DNA of 64,000 bases, from positions 62,001 through 126,000 of the forward strand of contig CAWETB010000014.1 in the NCBI GenBank assembly GCA_963811885.1, written 5' to 3'. The first letter of the stretch is position 1; each line of letters opens with the position of its first letter. Shown here piece after piece: positions 29,115-39,534 of the stretch. The notes under the pieces are model-generated. The model ran no database searches and was not told the DNA's origin. It saw only the letters and a list, made by a program, of their open reading frames with translations. Origin of the DNA: Gaiellasilicea sp963811885 (GTDB lineage: Bacteria > Actinomycetota > Thermoleophilia > Gaiellales > Gaiellaceae). The position numbers and the translations under genes are program-made.

Positions 29115-31707
29115 CTAGCTCTTGGCTTCGTTCCAGTCGTCGCCGACGCCCACGTCGACGGCCAGCGCCGGGTCGAGCGGGTAGGCGCCGGTCATCTCCT
29201 GGCGCACGAGCTCCTTGATCGCGCTCGTCTCCGTCTCCGGCACCTCGAGCAGGAGCTCGTCGTGCACCTGGAGCACGAGGCGCGCGCCTCTCCCCTCCTC
29301 CCGCAGCCGCTCGTGGATGCGGATCATCGCCACCTTGATCACGTCGGCCGCCGTCCCCTGCATGACCGAGTTGACCGCGAGCCGCTCGCCGAGCGCGCGC
29401 GTCTGCCGGTTGCGGACGCGGATCTCCGGGATCGGGCCGGCGGCGGCCGAGCAGCGTCGTCACGTAGCCGTCGCGCTCCGCCTGCTCGATCGTGCGCTGG
29501 ATGAAGTCCTGCACGTGCGGGAAGCGGGCGAGGTAGGTGTCGATGTACTCCTGCGCCTGCTCGCGCGGGATCTCGAGGTTCTCGGAGAGCCCGAAGGCCG
29601 AGATCCCGTAGATGATCCCGAAGTTGACCATCTTGGCGACGTTGCGCTCGTCCTTCGTCAGCTCGGCCGGATCCTTGCCGAGCACCTCGGCCGCCGTCGC
29701 CGTATGGATGTCCTCGTTGCGCGCGAACGCCTCGCGCAGGCGCGGCTCGCCGGAGACGTGGGCGAGGATCCGCAGCTCGACCTGGCTGTAGTCGGCCGAG
29801 ATCAGCCGGGAGCCGGGCTCGGCCACGAACGCGGAGCGGATCTCGCGCCCGAGCTCGGTGCGGATCGGGATCGCCTGCAGGTTCGGGTTCGTCGTCGACA
29901 GCCGGCCCGTCGAGGCCGCGGCCTGGTTGAAGGTCGTGTGCAGGCGCCCGTCCTGCTCCGAGATCAGCTGCGGGAGCGGGCCGAGATACGTGTTGATCAG
30001 CTTCGAGAGCTCGCGCCACTCCTCGATCACGCCGACGATCTCGTGCTCGCCGCGGATCGAGCGCAGCACGCGCGTGTCGGTCGAGTAGCCGGTCTTGCCC
30101 TTGCGGCCCGGTGTCAGGCCGAGCACCTCGAAGAGGATCCGCGCGACCTGCTGCGTCGAGCCGAGCATGAACTCCTCGCCCGCCAGGTCGTACGCCTTCG
30201 CCTCCAGCTCCTCGACGCGGTCGGCGAGCCGGGCCGTGATCTCACCCATCCGGTAGGTGTCGATCTTGACCCCGGCGTCCTCCATCGACGCGAGCACGGC
30301 GGTCAGCGGCAGCTCGATCTCGTCGTAGAGGCGCTCGGAACCGCGCTCGACGACGCGCTCGCGCATCGGCCCGGCAAGGCGGCGCGCGGCCTCGGCGCGC
30401 GTGATCAGCGCCGCCGTCTCCTCCTCGGTTGCCGGCTCGGGGATCACCTCGAGCCCGTACTCCCGCTGCAGATCGTCGATCGCATACTCGGAGCGCCCCG
30501 GCTCGATCAGGTACGCCGCGAGCAGCGTGTCGTCGGCGGGGCGCATCGTCAGCCGCGGGAGCGACTTGAAGTCGTGGGCGACGAGGTCGCCGTCGCGCAG
30601 CCGGGCAGGCGAGGTCTCGTCCCACGGGCCGACGACGACGCCGTCCTCCTGCGCGAGCGCGAAGCGGTCGCCGGCGACGGCAAGCCCGGCGCGGCCGCGC
30701 ACCTGCGGCAGCTCGCCCTCGCGCCACGGGACGATCGTGCCCGCGACGGCGATCGGCACGGCGGCCGGGATCGCGTCCTCGAGATCGTCGATCCGGTTCA
30801 GGAGCCCGCGGAACTCGTAGCGGCGGAACATCTCGCGCAGCTGCGAGCGGTCGGGCGGCTCGAGCACGATCTGCGAGGGGTCGAAGTCGAGCTCGAGGTC
30901 GCGGCGCATGGTCGCCAGCTCCTTCGACGTCCGCGCCTGGTCGGCGAACTCGGTGATGTTCTTCTTCCGGGCCGGCGAGAGCTCGTCCGCGTGCGCGATC
31001 ACCTCCTCGAGCGAGCCGTACTGGGCGATCAGCTGGCCGGCGGTCTTGTCGCCGATCCCGGGGACGCCCGGGATGTTGTCGGAGGTGTCGCCCTTGAGCC
31101 CGATGAAATCCGGAATCTGGTCGGGGCGGATCCCGTAGCGGAGCTCGACCCGCTCGGGCGTGTAGACGTTCACGTCCGCGACGCCGCGCGGCGTCATCAT
31201 CAGGACGATGTTCGCGGAGCAGAGCTGGAAGGCGTCGCGGTCGGTCGAGACGACGGTCGTCTTCACGCCCGCCTCGTCCGCGCGGGTGGCGAGCGTCGCG
31301 ATCACGTCGTCCGCCTCCCAGCCCTCGAACTCGAGGTTGCGGTAGCCGAACGCCTCCACGATCGGGCGGAAGTGCGGAAACTGCTCGCGCAGCAGGTCGG
31401 GCATCGGCCGACGTCCCTGCTTGTAGACCATGTCCGCCGCCTCGGCGACCGCGTGGCGCTGCGTCGGGCTCGAGTCCCACGCGACCGCGACCCCCTTCGG
31501 CCGGTAGTCGGAGAGCAGCTTGAAGAGCATGTTCGCGAAGCCGAGGAGCGCATTCGTGGGGAAGCCGTCGCTCGTCGCGAGCTCCTCCGGCAGGGCGAAG
31601 AAGGCGCGGTAGGCGAGGTTGTTGCCGTCGACGAGGAAGAGCTCGGAGTCCCGCGCAGGCCCGTCGTCGAGCTGCAGCTCCTGTCCGGTGAGGGTCTTCG
31701 GAGACAC
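29115..31707 (-). CDS. polA: DNA polymerase I, one frameshift
   Basis: About 863 residues after repair of one frameshift near 29450 (LLGRRRP, then IPEIRVRNRQTRALGERLAV). The 5' nuclease domain (LFLVDGNNLAYRAFF; GWEADDVIATLA; GLKGDTSDNIPGVPGIGDKT) is complete. The 3'-5' exonuclease-like domain lacks the DTE metal motif (GLAVAGDRFALAQ at that place), so proofreading is probably absent. The polymerase domain has motif A ISADYSQVELRILAH, motif B region RNVAKMVNFGIIYGI and motif C LQVHDELLLEV. I take GTG 31707 as start (MSPKTLTGQELQL); the codons further upstream run into the divergent GNAT gene. Confidence 0.92.
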
Positions 31708-31767
31708 CGCATCGAGTCTACGCAGCAGGGCGGCGCCGCAGACTGCGCTAGGTATCGTCGCGCGGTC

Positions 31768-32577
31768 GTGGAGATCGTTCCGGTCACCGAGGGGGAGAAG
31801 CAGGGCGCCGAGGCGCTGCGGGACGGCGGCCGGGTCGCGCACCTCGTCGGCGCGCTCGGCGAGGCGCCGTCACGCGGCAGGCACGCCTGGGTCGGTCTGG
31901 GCGACCACTCGCTCGCGCCGGGCGAGTCGCCGGAGCTGCTGGCTGACGTCTACGCCGTGGCAGGCGCTCGGTGGGTCGAGGACGCCTACCTGACCCACAT
32001 CGTCGAGGTACCCGCCGACGGGCCGCTGCCGCAGCTGTTCTTCGCGCTCGGCTTCGGCCAGGAGCAGGTGCACGCGTCGGCGCCGGCGCGCGCCGAGGAG
32101 CCTTCCGCGCCGCCGACCGGGGCGATTCGCCGGGCGCGGCCGGCCGACATCGAGCTGCTCCTCGACGTCGTCGGCGCGATCGGCGAGCACCAGGTCGGCC
32201 CGCCCGTCTGGTCCGGCCTGCCGGCGCCGCAGCGGGAGGAGCTGCGGGACGACTGGGTCGAGTTCCTGGAGGACGAGACCGCGGTGATCCTGATCGCCGA
32301 GCGCGACGGGACGGCGCTCGGCTACGCGGCGTTCTACGCGGGCGAGAGCCCTGGGGTCGCGCACCTCCCCGTCGCCGCGACGCGGCCCGACGCGCGCAGC
32401 GCGGGTCTCGGGACGGCGCTCGCGGAGCACGCTCTCCACGAGGCGCATCTCGCCGGCTTCGAGACCGTCGAGCTCGACTGGCGCTCGACAAACCTGCTCG
32501 CTTCACGCTTCTGGCCGAGGCGCGGCTTCCGCCCCACGCATCTCCGCCTGCGCCGGGACGTCCAGCCGACCGCCTGA
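31768..32577 (+). CDS. Tandem GNAT-domain protein
   Basis: 269 residues from a GTG start. The C-terminal 160 residues are a full GNAT domain: IRRARPADIELLLDVV, the CoA loop ATRPDARSAGLGTALAEHAL and the closing LDWRSTNLLASRFWPRRGF. The first 100 residues look like a worn GNAT half with its terminal FFALGFGQEQVHA strand, so the protein is likely a tandem fusion with one active site. It overlaps the next gene by one base (TGATG). Substrate unknown. Confidence 0.75.
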   Translation: MEIVPVTEGEKQGAEALRDGGRVAHLVGALGEAPSRGRHAWVGLGDHSLAPGESPELLADVYAVAGARWVEDAYLTHIVEVPADGPLPQLFFALGFGQEQVHASAPARAEEPSAPPTGAIRRARPADIELLLDVVGAIGEHQVGPPVWSGLPAPQREELRDDWVEFLEDETAVILIAERDGTALGYAAFYAGESPGVAHLPVAATRPDARSAGLGTALAEHALHEAHLAGFETVELDWRSTNLLASRFWPRRGFRPTHLRLRRDVQPTA

Positions 32578-34076
32578 TGCCGCGGGTCCCGATCCCGTCC
32601 GGCTCGCGCGTCGCGGTCGTGAACGTCCGCGACGGCGTCGTGCTGCGGCCGCGACGGCCCTCGGAGGGCGTCGTCGACGTCGCCGCGGCCGTCCGCGACG
32701 CGCTCCGCTTCCCGCTCTCCGGCTCGCCGCTCGAGGCGCTGGTCTCGCGCGGCGGCACGGCGACGCTCGTGGTCGAGGCGCCCGAGCTCCCGCTGCCGGG
32801 CGCGCTCGGCGACCCGCGCCGCTACGCGCTCGCCGCGGCGATCGACGAGCTGGAGCGGCTCGGCGTGCCCAGTACGCGTCAGACGATCCTCGTCGCGGGC
32901 GGGCTCAACCGGCGAGCAGGGCACCGCGAGCTGGAAGCTCTGCTCGCCCCCTCGTTCGCGCGCCGTTTCCACGGCCGGGTCGAGGTGCACGACGCCGAGT
33001 CGCCCGACCTCGTCCATGTCGGCGATGCCGGGCGGACGCCGCTGCGCGTCAACCCGCTGCTGCTCGAGACCGACCTCGTTCTCTCCGTCACGGCCGCAGA
33101 AACCGTGCTCCACGGCGGGCCGGGCGCCCTGCTCGGCGCGTGCGGCCCCGAGACGCTGCGCGCCGCCACCACCTACTCACTGCTCGAGACCGCCGCCTCG
33201 CGGGGCTGGCAGCTCGGCGTCGCGCTCGAGCGGGCACTGTCGGGCCGCGTGCCCGTGTTCGGCACGTCACTCGTGCTCAACCCGCCGCGGCTCACGGGCC
33301 GCTTTCGCGGCTACCCCTACGAGGACGGCTCGCTCGCGCAGGTGGCCCGCTCGCCGCTGCGCCGTCTCTCGCTGCTGCCCTCCGGGATCCGGCGCCGGCT
33401 GCTCCAGGACATGGGCCGCGAGCTGACCGCCGTCGCCGCCTTCGCGGGGCCGCCGTCCGTCGCGCACGCGGAGGCTCTTCTCCGCGGGATCGCCCGGCGC
33501 TCGACCCCGCTCGAGCAGCCGCTCGACGCGATCGTGATCGGCATGCCCTGGAAGCACCAGCACTCGCCGCGCGAGCGGCTGAACCCGATCACGGTCGCGA
33601 CCGTCGCGCTCGGGCTCGCGCTCCGGCTCTGGCGTGACGCCTTCCCGGTCAAGGACGACGGCACGGCGATCGTGCTGCACCGGCTCTCGCGCCACTTCGC
33701 GCACGGCACCCAGGATCCGTACCGAGCGCTCTTCCATGCGCTCCGCGACGGACGCACCGCCGAGGACCTCGCGGACGGCGAGCGCGAGGCCGCGGCCGAC
33801 GCGAGCGCGCTCGAGGCGTACCGCGCCGGCCGCGCCTGCCATCCGCTCCTCCCCTACGTCGACTGGGACAGCTGCCGGCCGGCGCTCGACCGGCTCGGCG
33901 CGGTCGTCGTCGCCGGCTGCCGCGACCACCAGGCGGCGCGGACGCTCGGCTTCGTGCCGACGCACGGGGTCTCGAGCGCGCTCGAGATGGCGCACGGCCG
34001 CGCCGGCGGCGAGGCACGGATCGGCTACCTGCTCGGCCCGCCCTACTTCCCGCTCGAGGTCGGCGCCGGGGCCTAG
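32577..34076 (+). CDS. LarA/DUF2088-like nickel-pincer enzyme family protein
   Basis: 499 residues. The N-terminal half resembles lactate racemase LarA/DUF2088: VVEAPELPLPGALGDPRR, TILVAGGLNRRAGHRELEAL, and ETDLVLSVTAAETVLHGGPG, where LarA places histidines. The C-terminal half (VIGMPWKHQHSP; VKDDGTAIVLHRLSRHF) fits the second domain. LarA needs a pyridinium nickel cofactor from LarBCE, and none of those genes is in this window, so the reaction is uncertain. The ATG overlaps the upstream TGA. The stop interlocks with livF in CTAG. Confidence 0.65.
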   Translation: MPRVPIPSGSRVAVVNVRDGVVLRPRRPSEGVVDVAAAVRDALRFPLSGSPLEALVSRGGTATLVVEAPELPLPGALGDPRRYALAAAIDELERLGVPSTRQTILVAGGLNRRAGHRELEALLAPSFARRFHGRVEVHDAESPDLVHVGDAGRTPLRVNPLLLETDLVLSVTAAETVLHGGPGALLGACGPETLRAATTYSLLETAASRGWQLGVALERALSGRVPVFGTSLVLNPPRLTGRFRGYPYEDGSLAQVARSPLRRLSLLPSGIRRRLLQDMGRELTAVAAFAGPPSVAHAEALLRGIARRSTPLEQPLDAIVIGMPWKHQHSPRERLNPITVATVALGLALRLWRDAFPVKDDGTAIVLHRLSRHFAHGTQDPYRALFHALRDGRTAEDLADGEREAAADASALEAYRAGRACHPLLPYVDWDSCRPALDRLGAVVVAGCRDHQAARTLGFVPTHGVSSALEMAHGRAGGEARIGYLLGPPYFPLEVGAGA

Positions 34077-34807
34077 TCGATGCCCAGGTAGGCCTTGCGA
34101 ACGCGCTCGTTGGCGCTCAGTTCCTTCGCCGGGCCCTCGAGCGCGATCACGCCCGTCTCCATCACGTAGCCGCGGCTCGCGGCGTCGAGCGCCATCAGCG
34201 CGTTCTGCTCGACGAGCAGGATCGGCGTGCCCTGCGAGTTGATCTCCGCCACGATCTCGAAGATCTTCTCGACGAAGATCGGCGCCAGCCCCATCGACGG
34301 CTCGTCGAGGAGCAGGAGCTTCGGGCGCGCCATCAGCGCGCGGCCCATCGCCACCATCTGCTGCTCGCCGCCGGACATCGTTCCCGCCTTCTGCTGCCTC
34401 CGCTCCGCGAGCCGCGGGAAGAGGCCGAAGACGCGGTCGATGTCCTCCTGGAAGTTCTGCTTGTCGGTGCGCTGGAACGCGCCCATCTCGAGGTTCTCGA
34501 GCACGGTCATGCGCGGGAAGAGCCGCCGGCCCTCCGGCGATTGGGCGATCCCCATCTTCACGATCTCGTGCGGCGGCGCGTTCGTGATGTCCTTGCCCTG
34601 GAAGGTGATCCGACCCTCGCGCGGGTGGTTGACACCGTTGATCGAGCGGAGCGTCGTCGACTTTCCGGCCCCGTTGGCGCCGATCAGCGTCACCACCTCG
34701 CCGTCGTGCACCTTCAGCGAGATGCCCTTGAGCGCGTGGATCGAGCCGTAGTAGGTGTGGACGTCGTCGAGCTCGAGGACGACGCCGGCGCCGTTCGGTT
34801 CAGCCAT
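34073..34807 (-). CDS. livF: Branched-chain amino acid ABC transporter ATP-binding protein
   Basis: 244 residues. Walker A GANGAGKSTTL near residue 38, signature MSGGEQQMVAMGRAL, Walker B LLLLDEPSMGLAP and switch EQNALMAL. The short form and the DEPSMGLAP box assign it to LivF rather than LivG. It is the last gene of a five-gene operon and overlaps livG by 8 nt. With LivG it drives the LivHM permease in the membrane. Confidence 0.93.
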   Translation of the reverse strand: MAEPNGAGVVLELDDVHTYYGSIHALKGISLKVHDGEVVTLIGANGAGKSTTLRSINGVNHPREGRITFQGKDITNAPPHEIVKMGIAQSPEGRRLFPRMTVLENLEMGAFQRTDKQNFQEDIDRVFGLFPRLAERRQQKAGTMSGGEQQMVAMGRALMARPKLLLLDEPSMGLAPIFVEKIFEIVAEINSQGTPILLVEQNALMALDAASRGYVMETGVIALEGPAKELSANERVRKAYLGID

Positions 34808-35579
34808 GCGACGTCGCTCCCTTGCCGAGGTAGGCCTCGATCACCCGTTCGTCCTTCTGGACCTCCTGCGGCGTCCCCTCGGCGATCTTCTGGCCGTAGT
34901 CGAGGACGGTGACGCGGTCGGAGATGCCCATCACGACCTTCATATCGTGCTCGATCATCAGCACGGTCAGGTCGCGATCGTCGCGGAGCGCGCGCACGAA
35001 GGTCGTGAACGCCGCCGTCTCCTGCGGGTTCATCCCCGCGGTCGGCTCGTCCAGCAGCAGCAGCTTCGGTGTCGTCGCGAGCGCGCGGGCGACCTCGAGC
35101 CGGCGCTGGTCGCCGTAGGGCAGGTTCCGCGCCATCTCGTTGTGCCGGCCGGGCAGCCCCGAGTACGTGAGCAGCTCCCGGCCACGCTTCGTGGCGTCCC
35201 GCTCCTCGCGCCGCACACGCGGCGTGCGCAGGATCGAGCCGAAGATGCCGCCGCGCATGCGGCAGTGCATCCCGACGAGGACGTTCTCGAGCGCCGTCAT
35301 GTGCTGGAAGAGCCGGATGTTCTGGAAGGTGCGGCCGACGCCGAGCTCGGTGATCGCGTGCGGCGGCTTGTCGCTGACGTCGACGCCGTCGAAGACGATC
35401 CGTCCTCCGGTCGGCTTGTAGACCCCGGTGAGCATGTTGAAGAAGGTCGTCTTGCCGGCCCCGTTCGGGCCGATCAGGGAGACGATCGAGCCCTGCGGGA
35501 TCGTGAAGTCGATGTCGTTCGTCGCGACGAGGCCGCCGAACTCCTTCCGAACCTGCTCGGCGACGAGGAGATCAGTCAT
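34800..35579 (-). CDS. livG: Branched-chain amino acid ABC transporter ATP-binding protein
   Basis: 259 residues. Walker A GPNGAGKTTFFNMLTG, a LivG-specific insert (AHAITELGVGRTFQNIRLFQ region and HCRMRGG), a worn signature LPYGDQRRLEVARAL, Walker B LLLLDEPTAGMNPQE and the C-terminal IAEGTPQEVQKDERVIEAYLG. Overlaps livM upstream and livF downstream by 8 nt each, implying tight translational coupling. Confidence 0.93.
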   Translation of the reverse strand: MTDLLVAEQVRKEFGGLVATNDIDFTIPQGSIVSLIGPNGAGKTTFFNMLTGVYKPTGGRIVFDGVDVSDKPPHAITELGVGRTFQNIRLFQHMTALENVLVGMHCRMRGGIFGSILRTPRVRREERDATKRGRELLTYSGLPGRHNEMARNLPYGDQRRLEVARALATTPKLLLLDEPTAGMNPQETAAFTTFVRALRDDRDLTVLMIEHDMKVVMGISDRVTVLDYGQKIAEGTPQEVQKDERVIEAYLGKGATSHG

Positions 35580-36789
35580 TCTCGGGATCCCGGTCGGTGA
35601 GCGTGCCCTCGTGCGTGACGTCGTAGAACGGCGTGTCGTGGACGCCGAGCTCGAGCTCGCGCTTGTGTCGCCGCTCGGGGATCAGGCCCTCGGGCCGGAA
35701 GAGCATCATCACCACGATGATCACCCCGTAGAACCCGAACTGGTACTTCGTCGGGTCGAAGTCGACCCCGCCTTCCTGGAGCTTGGAGCCGAAGGTCGCA
35801 AGGCCGGCAACGTTGAGATAGCCGAGGATCATGCCGCCGAGGATCACGCCCCAGATCGACCCCATCCCACCGAGGATGACCATGCAGAGCAGGAACACGG
35901 AGATGTTGAAGTAGAAGTCCGCCGGGAAGGCGCCGCTCTTGAAGCTCGCGTAGAAGGCGCCGGCGACGCCGCCGAAGAAGGCGCCGATCGCGTACGACCA
36001 CGTTTTCGTCCGCATCAGCGGCACGCCCATCGCAGCCGCGGCCGTCTCGTCCTCCCGGATCGCGATCCACGCGCGGCCGAGCCGCGAGTCGCGCAGCCGC
36101 ACCGAGCAGAAGACGGTGAAGAGCAGCAGCGCGAGCGCGGTCCAGTAGAACCACTGCGCGCGGTCGAACGACTGCTGGTAGCTGAGCGGCAGGCCGAGCT
36201 TCTCGCCGATGTTGCCGAAGCCGGGCGAGTCGATCGGGCTGATCCCGAACGTGCCGTGCGTGAGGTCGAAGCCGAAGACGTTGTCGCCGTTGCGGACGAC
36301 CTGCGGGATGATCTCGCCGAAGCCGAGCGTCACGATCGCGAGGTAGTCGCCGCGCAGGCGCAGCGTCGGGAGGCCGATCAGGATGCCCGACGCCGCCGTC
36401 AGCGTCCCGGCGATGATCAGCACGAGCCAGATCGAGAGGTGGATGCCCGGCACCGTCGACGCGATCCCGACCGAGCCGAAGTGGAACGTCCACTGATCGA
36501 ACTGCTGCGACGCGAACCACGCCGCCGTATAGGCGCCGACGGCATAGAAGGCGACGTAGCCGAGGTCGAGCAGGCCCGCGTAGCCGACGACGATGTTCAG
36601 GCCGACGGCCATCATCGTGAAGGCGATCATGATCACCATGCTCCCGACGCCGGGGACGAAGTCCCCGATCAGCGGCAGGTCGCCGAGCGAGTCGACGTAC
36701 TTCGGGTAGAAGAAGCCGAGGACGATCAGCCCGACCGCCACGAACGTGCCGGGACCATAGCTCCGCAACCGGTCCTGGACGGTGGTCAC
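35572..36789 (-). CDS. livM: Branched-chain amino acid ABC transporter permease
   Basis: 405 residues with about ten membrane helices. The family block GYAGLLDLGYVAFYAVGAYT and the cytoplasmic EAA-like loop RDSRLGRAWIAIREDETAA are present. The GTG start overlaps the livH stop as GTGA; the frame upstream is open but antisense-like. Forms the membrane channel with LivH. Confidence 0.93.
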   Translation of the reverse strand: MTTVQDRLRSYGPGTFVAVGLIVLGFFYPKYVDSLGDLPLIGDFVPGVGSMVIMIAFTMMAVGLNIVVGYAGLLDLGYVAFYAVGAYTAAWFASQQFDQWTFHFGSVGIASTVPGIHLSIWLVLIIAGTLTAASGILIGLPTLRLRGDYLAIVTLGFGEIIPQVVRNGDNVFGFDLTHGTFGISPIDSPGFGNIGEKLGLPLSYQQSFDRAQWFYWTALALLLFTVFCSVRLRDSRLGRAWIAIREDETAAAAMGVPLMRTKTWSYAIGAFFGGVAGAFYASFKSGAFPADFYFNISVFLLCMVILGGMGSIWGVILGGMILGYLNVAGLATFGSKLQEGGVDFDPTKYQFGFYGVIIVVMMLFRPEGLIPERRHKRELELGVHDTPFYDVTHEGTLTDRDPEND

Positions 36790-37829
36790 GCTCCCTCCGG
36801 CGTCTGCTCGCCGAGGATGCCCTCGGGCCGGAAGACGAGGATCAGGATCAGGATCCCGAAGACGATCGTCCGGGTCCAGTCGGAGCCCGGCGTGAACCAG
36901 GTGAGGCCCTCGTTGAAGGCCTGGATGAAGCCGATGATCAGCGCGCCGAGGACGGCCCCGGCGAGGTTGCCGATCCCGCCGAGCACGGCGGCGGTGAACG
37001 CGATCAGCCCGAGCTCGAAGCCCGTGTCGTAGCGCATGTTGAACTGGAGCAGGTAGACGATCCCGGCGGCACCTGCGAGGGCGCCGGCGAGCGCGAACGC
37101 GACGGAGATCGTCCGGTTCACGTTGATCCCCATCATCGCCGACGCCTCGGTGTCCTGCGCGACGGCGCGCATCGCCTTCCCCTGCTTCGTCGAGCGGACG
37201 AACCAGCTGAGCAGGATCAGGACGGGGATCGTGATCAGGAGCGCGGAGAGCTTGTTCCACGAGTAGGTGACGTCGCCGATCCCGATCGCCTCCGTGCGCG
37301 GGATGAACGACGGCACCGAGTGGAAGTTGACGCCGTAGAACGCGAGCGAGACGTTCTGGACGATGAAGGACATGCCGACCGCAGTGATCAGCGCCGCGAG
37401 GCGCGGCGCTCGGCGCAGCCGCCGGTAGGCGACGAACTCGATTCCCGCGTTCACGATCGCGAACAGGACCATGATCACGACGAGCGTCAGGATCATCCCG
37501 CCGATCACCCCCGCGACCGATGTCCCCTTGTCGAGGCCGAGCACGTTGACGATCAGCGACCACGCGACGAGCCCCGAGAGCGCGAAGACGTCGCCGTGCG
37601 CGAAGTTGATCAGCTGCAGGATCCCGTAGATCAGCGTGTAGCCGAGCGCGACGAGCCCGTAGATCGTGCCGTTCGTCAGCCCGATCAGGCCGATGTTGAT
37701 GAACTCGGCCGGGTCCTTGAAGAAGTTGACGATCAGCCAGAGGCCGACGAGCGCCAGCAGCCCGATGCCGATGAGCGAGACGACGCCCGCCTTCCGCAGC
37801 CGGTCGAGTGCCGTTGTTACCGCCGCCAT
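36786..37829 (-). CDS. livH: Branched-chain amino acid ABC transporter permease
   Basis: 347 residues, eight to nine helices. Family blocks: IGLTNGTIYGLVALGYTLIY, QLINFAHGDVFALS, and the EAA-type loop STKQGKAMRAVAQDTEAS. It starts 70 nt after the livK stop, beyond a strong hairpin, which would set lower expression of the membrane parts than of the binding protein. Confidence 0.93.
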   Translation of the reverse strand: MAAVTTALDRLRKAGVVSLIGIGLLALVGLWLIVNFFKDPAEFINIGLIGLTNGTIYGLVALGYTLIYGILQLINFAHGDVFALSGLVAWSLIVNVLGLDKGTSVAGVIGGMILTLVVIMVLFAIVNAGIEFVAYRRLRRAPRLAALITAVGMSFIVQNVSLAFYGVNFHSVPSFIPRTEAIGIGDVTYSWNKLSALLITIPVLILLSWFVRSTKQGKAMRAVAQDTEASAMMGINVNRTISVAFALAGALAGAAGIVYLLQFNMRYDTGFELGLIAFTAAVLGGIGNLAGAVLGALIIGFIQAFNEGLTWFTPGSDWTRTIVFGILILILVFRPEGILGEQTPEGA

Positions 37830-37849
37830 TGGGGTGAGAACCTAAACGA

Positions 37850-37882
37850 AACCCGGGGAAGGGCATAGCCCTTCCCCGGGTT
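37850..37882 (-). terminator. Perfect hairpin between livK and livH
   Basis: Arms of 15 bases (AACCCGGGGAAGGGC and its exact complement) around the three-base loop at 37865-37867. On the minus strand it is followed by TCGTTT, not a long U tract, so it probably acts as a leaky terminator and as an RNA-stabilising 3' end for livK. This is the usual way ABC operons make more binding protein than permease. Confidence 0.8.
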
Positions 37883-37899
37883 GGTGGTACGAGCTTCGT

Positions 37900-39283
37900 C
37901 TAGCCTCTCGCCGCCTCGACGACCTCCGGCTTCGGAGAGATCGTCGTCACGGTCTCGAGCTTGTCCGTGGCCTTGTAGATCGTGAAGCCCACGACCGCGC
38001 CCTCGGCGCCGCCCGGATCGCCGTTCTCGTTGATCGAGAACGTGCCGAGGTAGCCGTCGTTGATCTTCTGCGCGAACATCTTCGCGATCACGTCGGCCCG
38101 CGAGCCGTCCGACTCGCCGATCGCGTTGAGCATGAGCTCTGCGGCCTGCGCACCGTAGATCGCGTACGGGTCGATCGTTCTTGCCGCCGAGCCGCGGCTT
38201 GAACGCCTCGGCGAACTCGGCGCCCTTGCCCTCGAACTTGTCGATCGGCACGCCGGCGACGCTCAGGAACATGCCCGGAGCGGCCTCGGGTGCCTCGTCG
38301 ATCGTCTGCTGCGTCGTGAACCCGTCCGGCACGAACAGCTTGACCGCGCCGTCGTTCGGGCCGAGCACGGCGACCTTGTCCTTGATCACCTGGGCGCCGT
38401 TCTCGTCGATCAGGCCGCCGAGGAAGACTGCGTCCGCCCCGGTCCCCTTGATCTTGTTGAAGATCGCCTCGTAGCTCGACGCCTTCGGATCCCACGCCGC
38501 GAAGCCGGCGACCTTGATCCCGACGTTCTCCGCCGCGTTGCGGAAGTTCGTCGCGACGCCGAGGCCGTAGGCCTCCTTGTCGTTGAGGATGTAGACGCTC
38601 TTGACGCCCTGCGCCTTGGCGAACTCGGCCACCGCAGCGCCCTGGTACGCGTCGTTCGCGACGACGCGGGCGTAGTTGCGGCTGCCCGACGGGTAGTACT
38701 TGTCGGGCTCGGTCGCGTCACAACCGGGACCGCCCTCGGTCAGGCAGACGTACGTGTTGGCCGGCGAGATCATCGCCACGCCGCCGCCCGGAGCCTGGTT
38801 CAGGACCGGGATCTCGATCGCAGCGCACCCCGAGTTGAAGGTGCCGATCACGGCGACGACCTTCTCGTTCGCGGCGTAGGCCTGAGCGTTCGTCGAGCAC
38901 TTGCCCGAGTCCCACTTGCCGGCCTGCGCCGTCGCGTCGTCACACGACTGGTAGGCGACGTTGTGATCGCCCGCCTTGTAGTTCGACTTCTCGAGGAGGT
39001 AGCGAATCGCCTCCACGATCTGGATCGTCTGCGTGCGCGACGAGCCCTGCAGCGGGAAGTCGGACGCCAGCAGGACGTCCGGGTCCCCCTCGCCCTTGTA
39101 CTCGACCGCGGTGCACGAGCTCGAGGGCAGCGCCTCGACGCCTGCTCCCCCGCCGGACGCCTCGGTGTTCGAACCGGTCCCGCTGCTGCCCTCGTCGTCG
39201 CCGCCGCAGCCTGCCGCGAGCAGTGCGAGGGCTGCGACGAGCAGAGCGAAAGCGCTCCACCAACCATGCTTCCTGGAAATCAC
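37900..39283 (-). CDS. livK: Branched-chain amino acid ABC transporter substrate-binding lipoprotein, one frameshift
   Basis: About 461 residues after repair of a frameshift near 38175 (FKPRLGGKN, then DPYAIYGAQAAELMLNAIG). Lipoprotein signal with lipobox LLAAGC; then a Gly/Ser-rich linker and a periplasmic-binding fold type I of the Leu/Ile/Val family (VVAVIGTFNSGCAAIEIPVL; VMISPANT-like AMISPANTYV; VYILNDKEAYGLGVATNFR). Cysteine count is high (about six in the mature part). It is first in the operon. The ligand may be an amino acid or an amide; the fold alone does not decide. Confidence 0.88.
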
Positions 39284-39394
39284 CAGCTGTCTCCTCCTCC
39301 GTCACTAATGGACCAAGCCCGGCGAGGTTCTGCGCGCGAATGCGCAGCCCTTGTTCCGGACGAATGGCGCAGTATCCCGGCTAGCCGCGCCGGA

Positions 39395-39422
39395 TTTCAA
39401 CTTTGTGCGGCCGGACTACACT
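39395..39422 (+). promoter_or_regulatory. Possible promoter of the tRNA-Leu gene
   Basis: TTTCAA at 39395-39400 and TACACT at 39417-39422, 16 bases apart, lie about 20 bases before the tRNA. The match to a housekeeping -35/-10 pair is moderate. Confidence 0.4.
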
Positions 39423-39442
39423 GGCTTAACAGGCTCGGGCGG

Positions 39443-39526
39443 GCCGAAGTGGCGGAACTGGCAGACGCGCCGGACTCAAAATCCGGTTCCCCTAGGGGAG
39501 TGTGGGTTCGATTCCCACCTTCGGCA
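39443..39526 (+). tRNA. tRNA-Leu (CAA anticodon)
   Basis: 84 bases that fold as a class II tRNA. The acceptor arms GCCGAAG and CTTCGGC pair fully, with discriminator A and no encoded CCA. The anticodon stem CCGGA/TCCGG holds the loop CTCAAAA, giving anticodon CAA. A long variable arm (TTCCCCTAGGGGAGT) and the T loop GGTTCGATTCC confirm leucine identity. It converges on the pseudokinase gene 8 bases downstream. Confidence 0.97.
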
Positions 39527-39534
39527 CTCGGACG

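Noticed and set aside
29215..32577. A 1120-codon plus-strand frame across polA into the GNAT gene.
   Set aside because: Only its last 269 codons (from GTG 31768) are a real protein; the rest is opposite polA.
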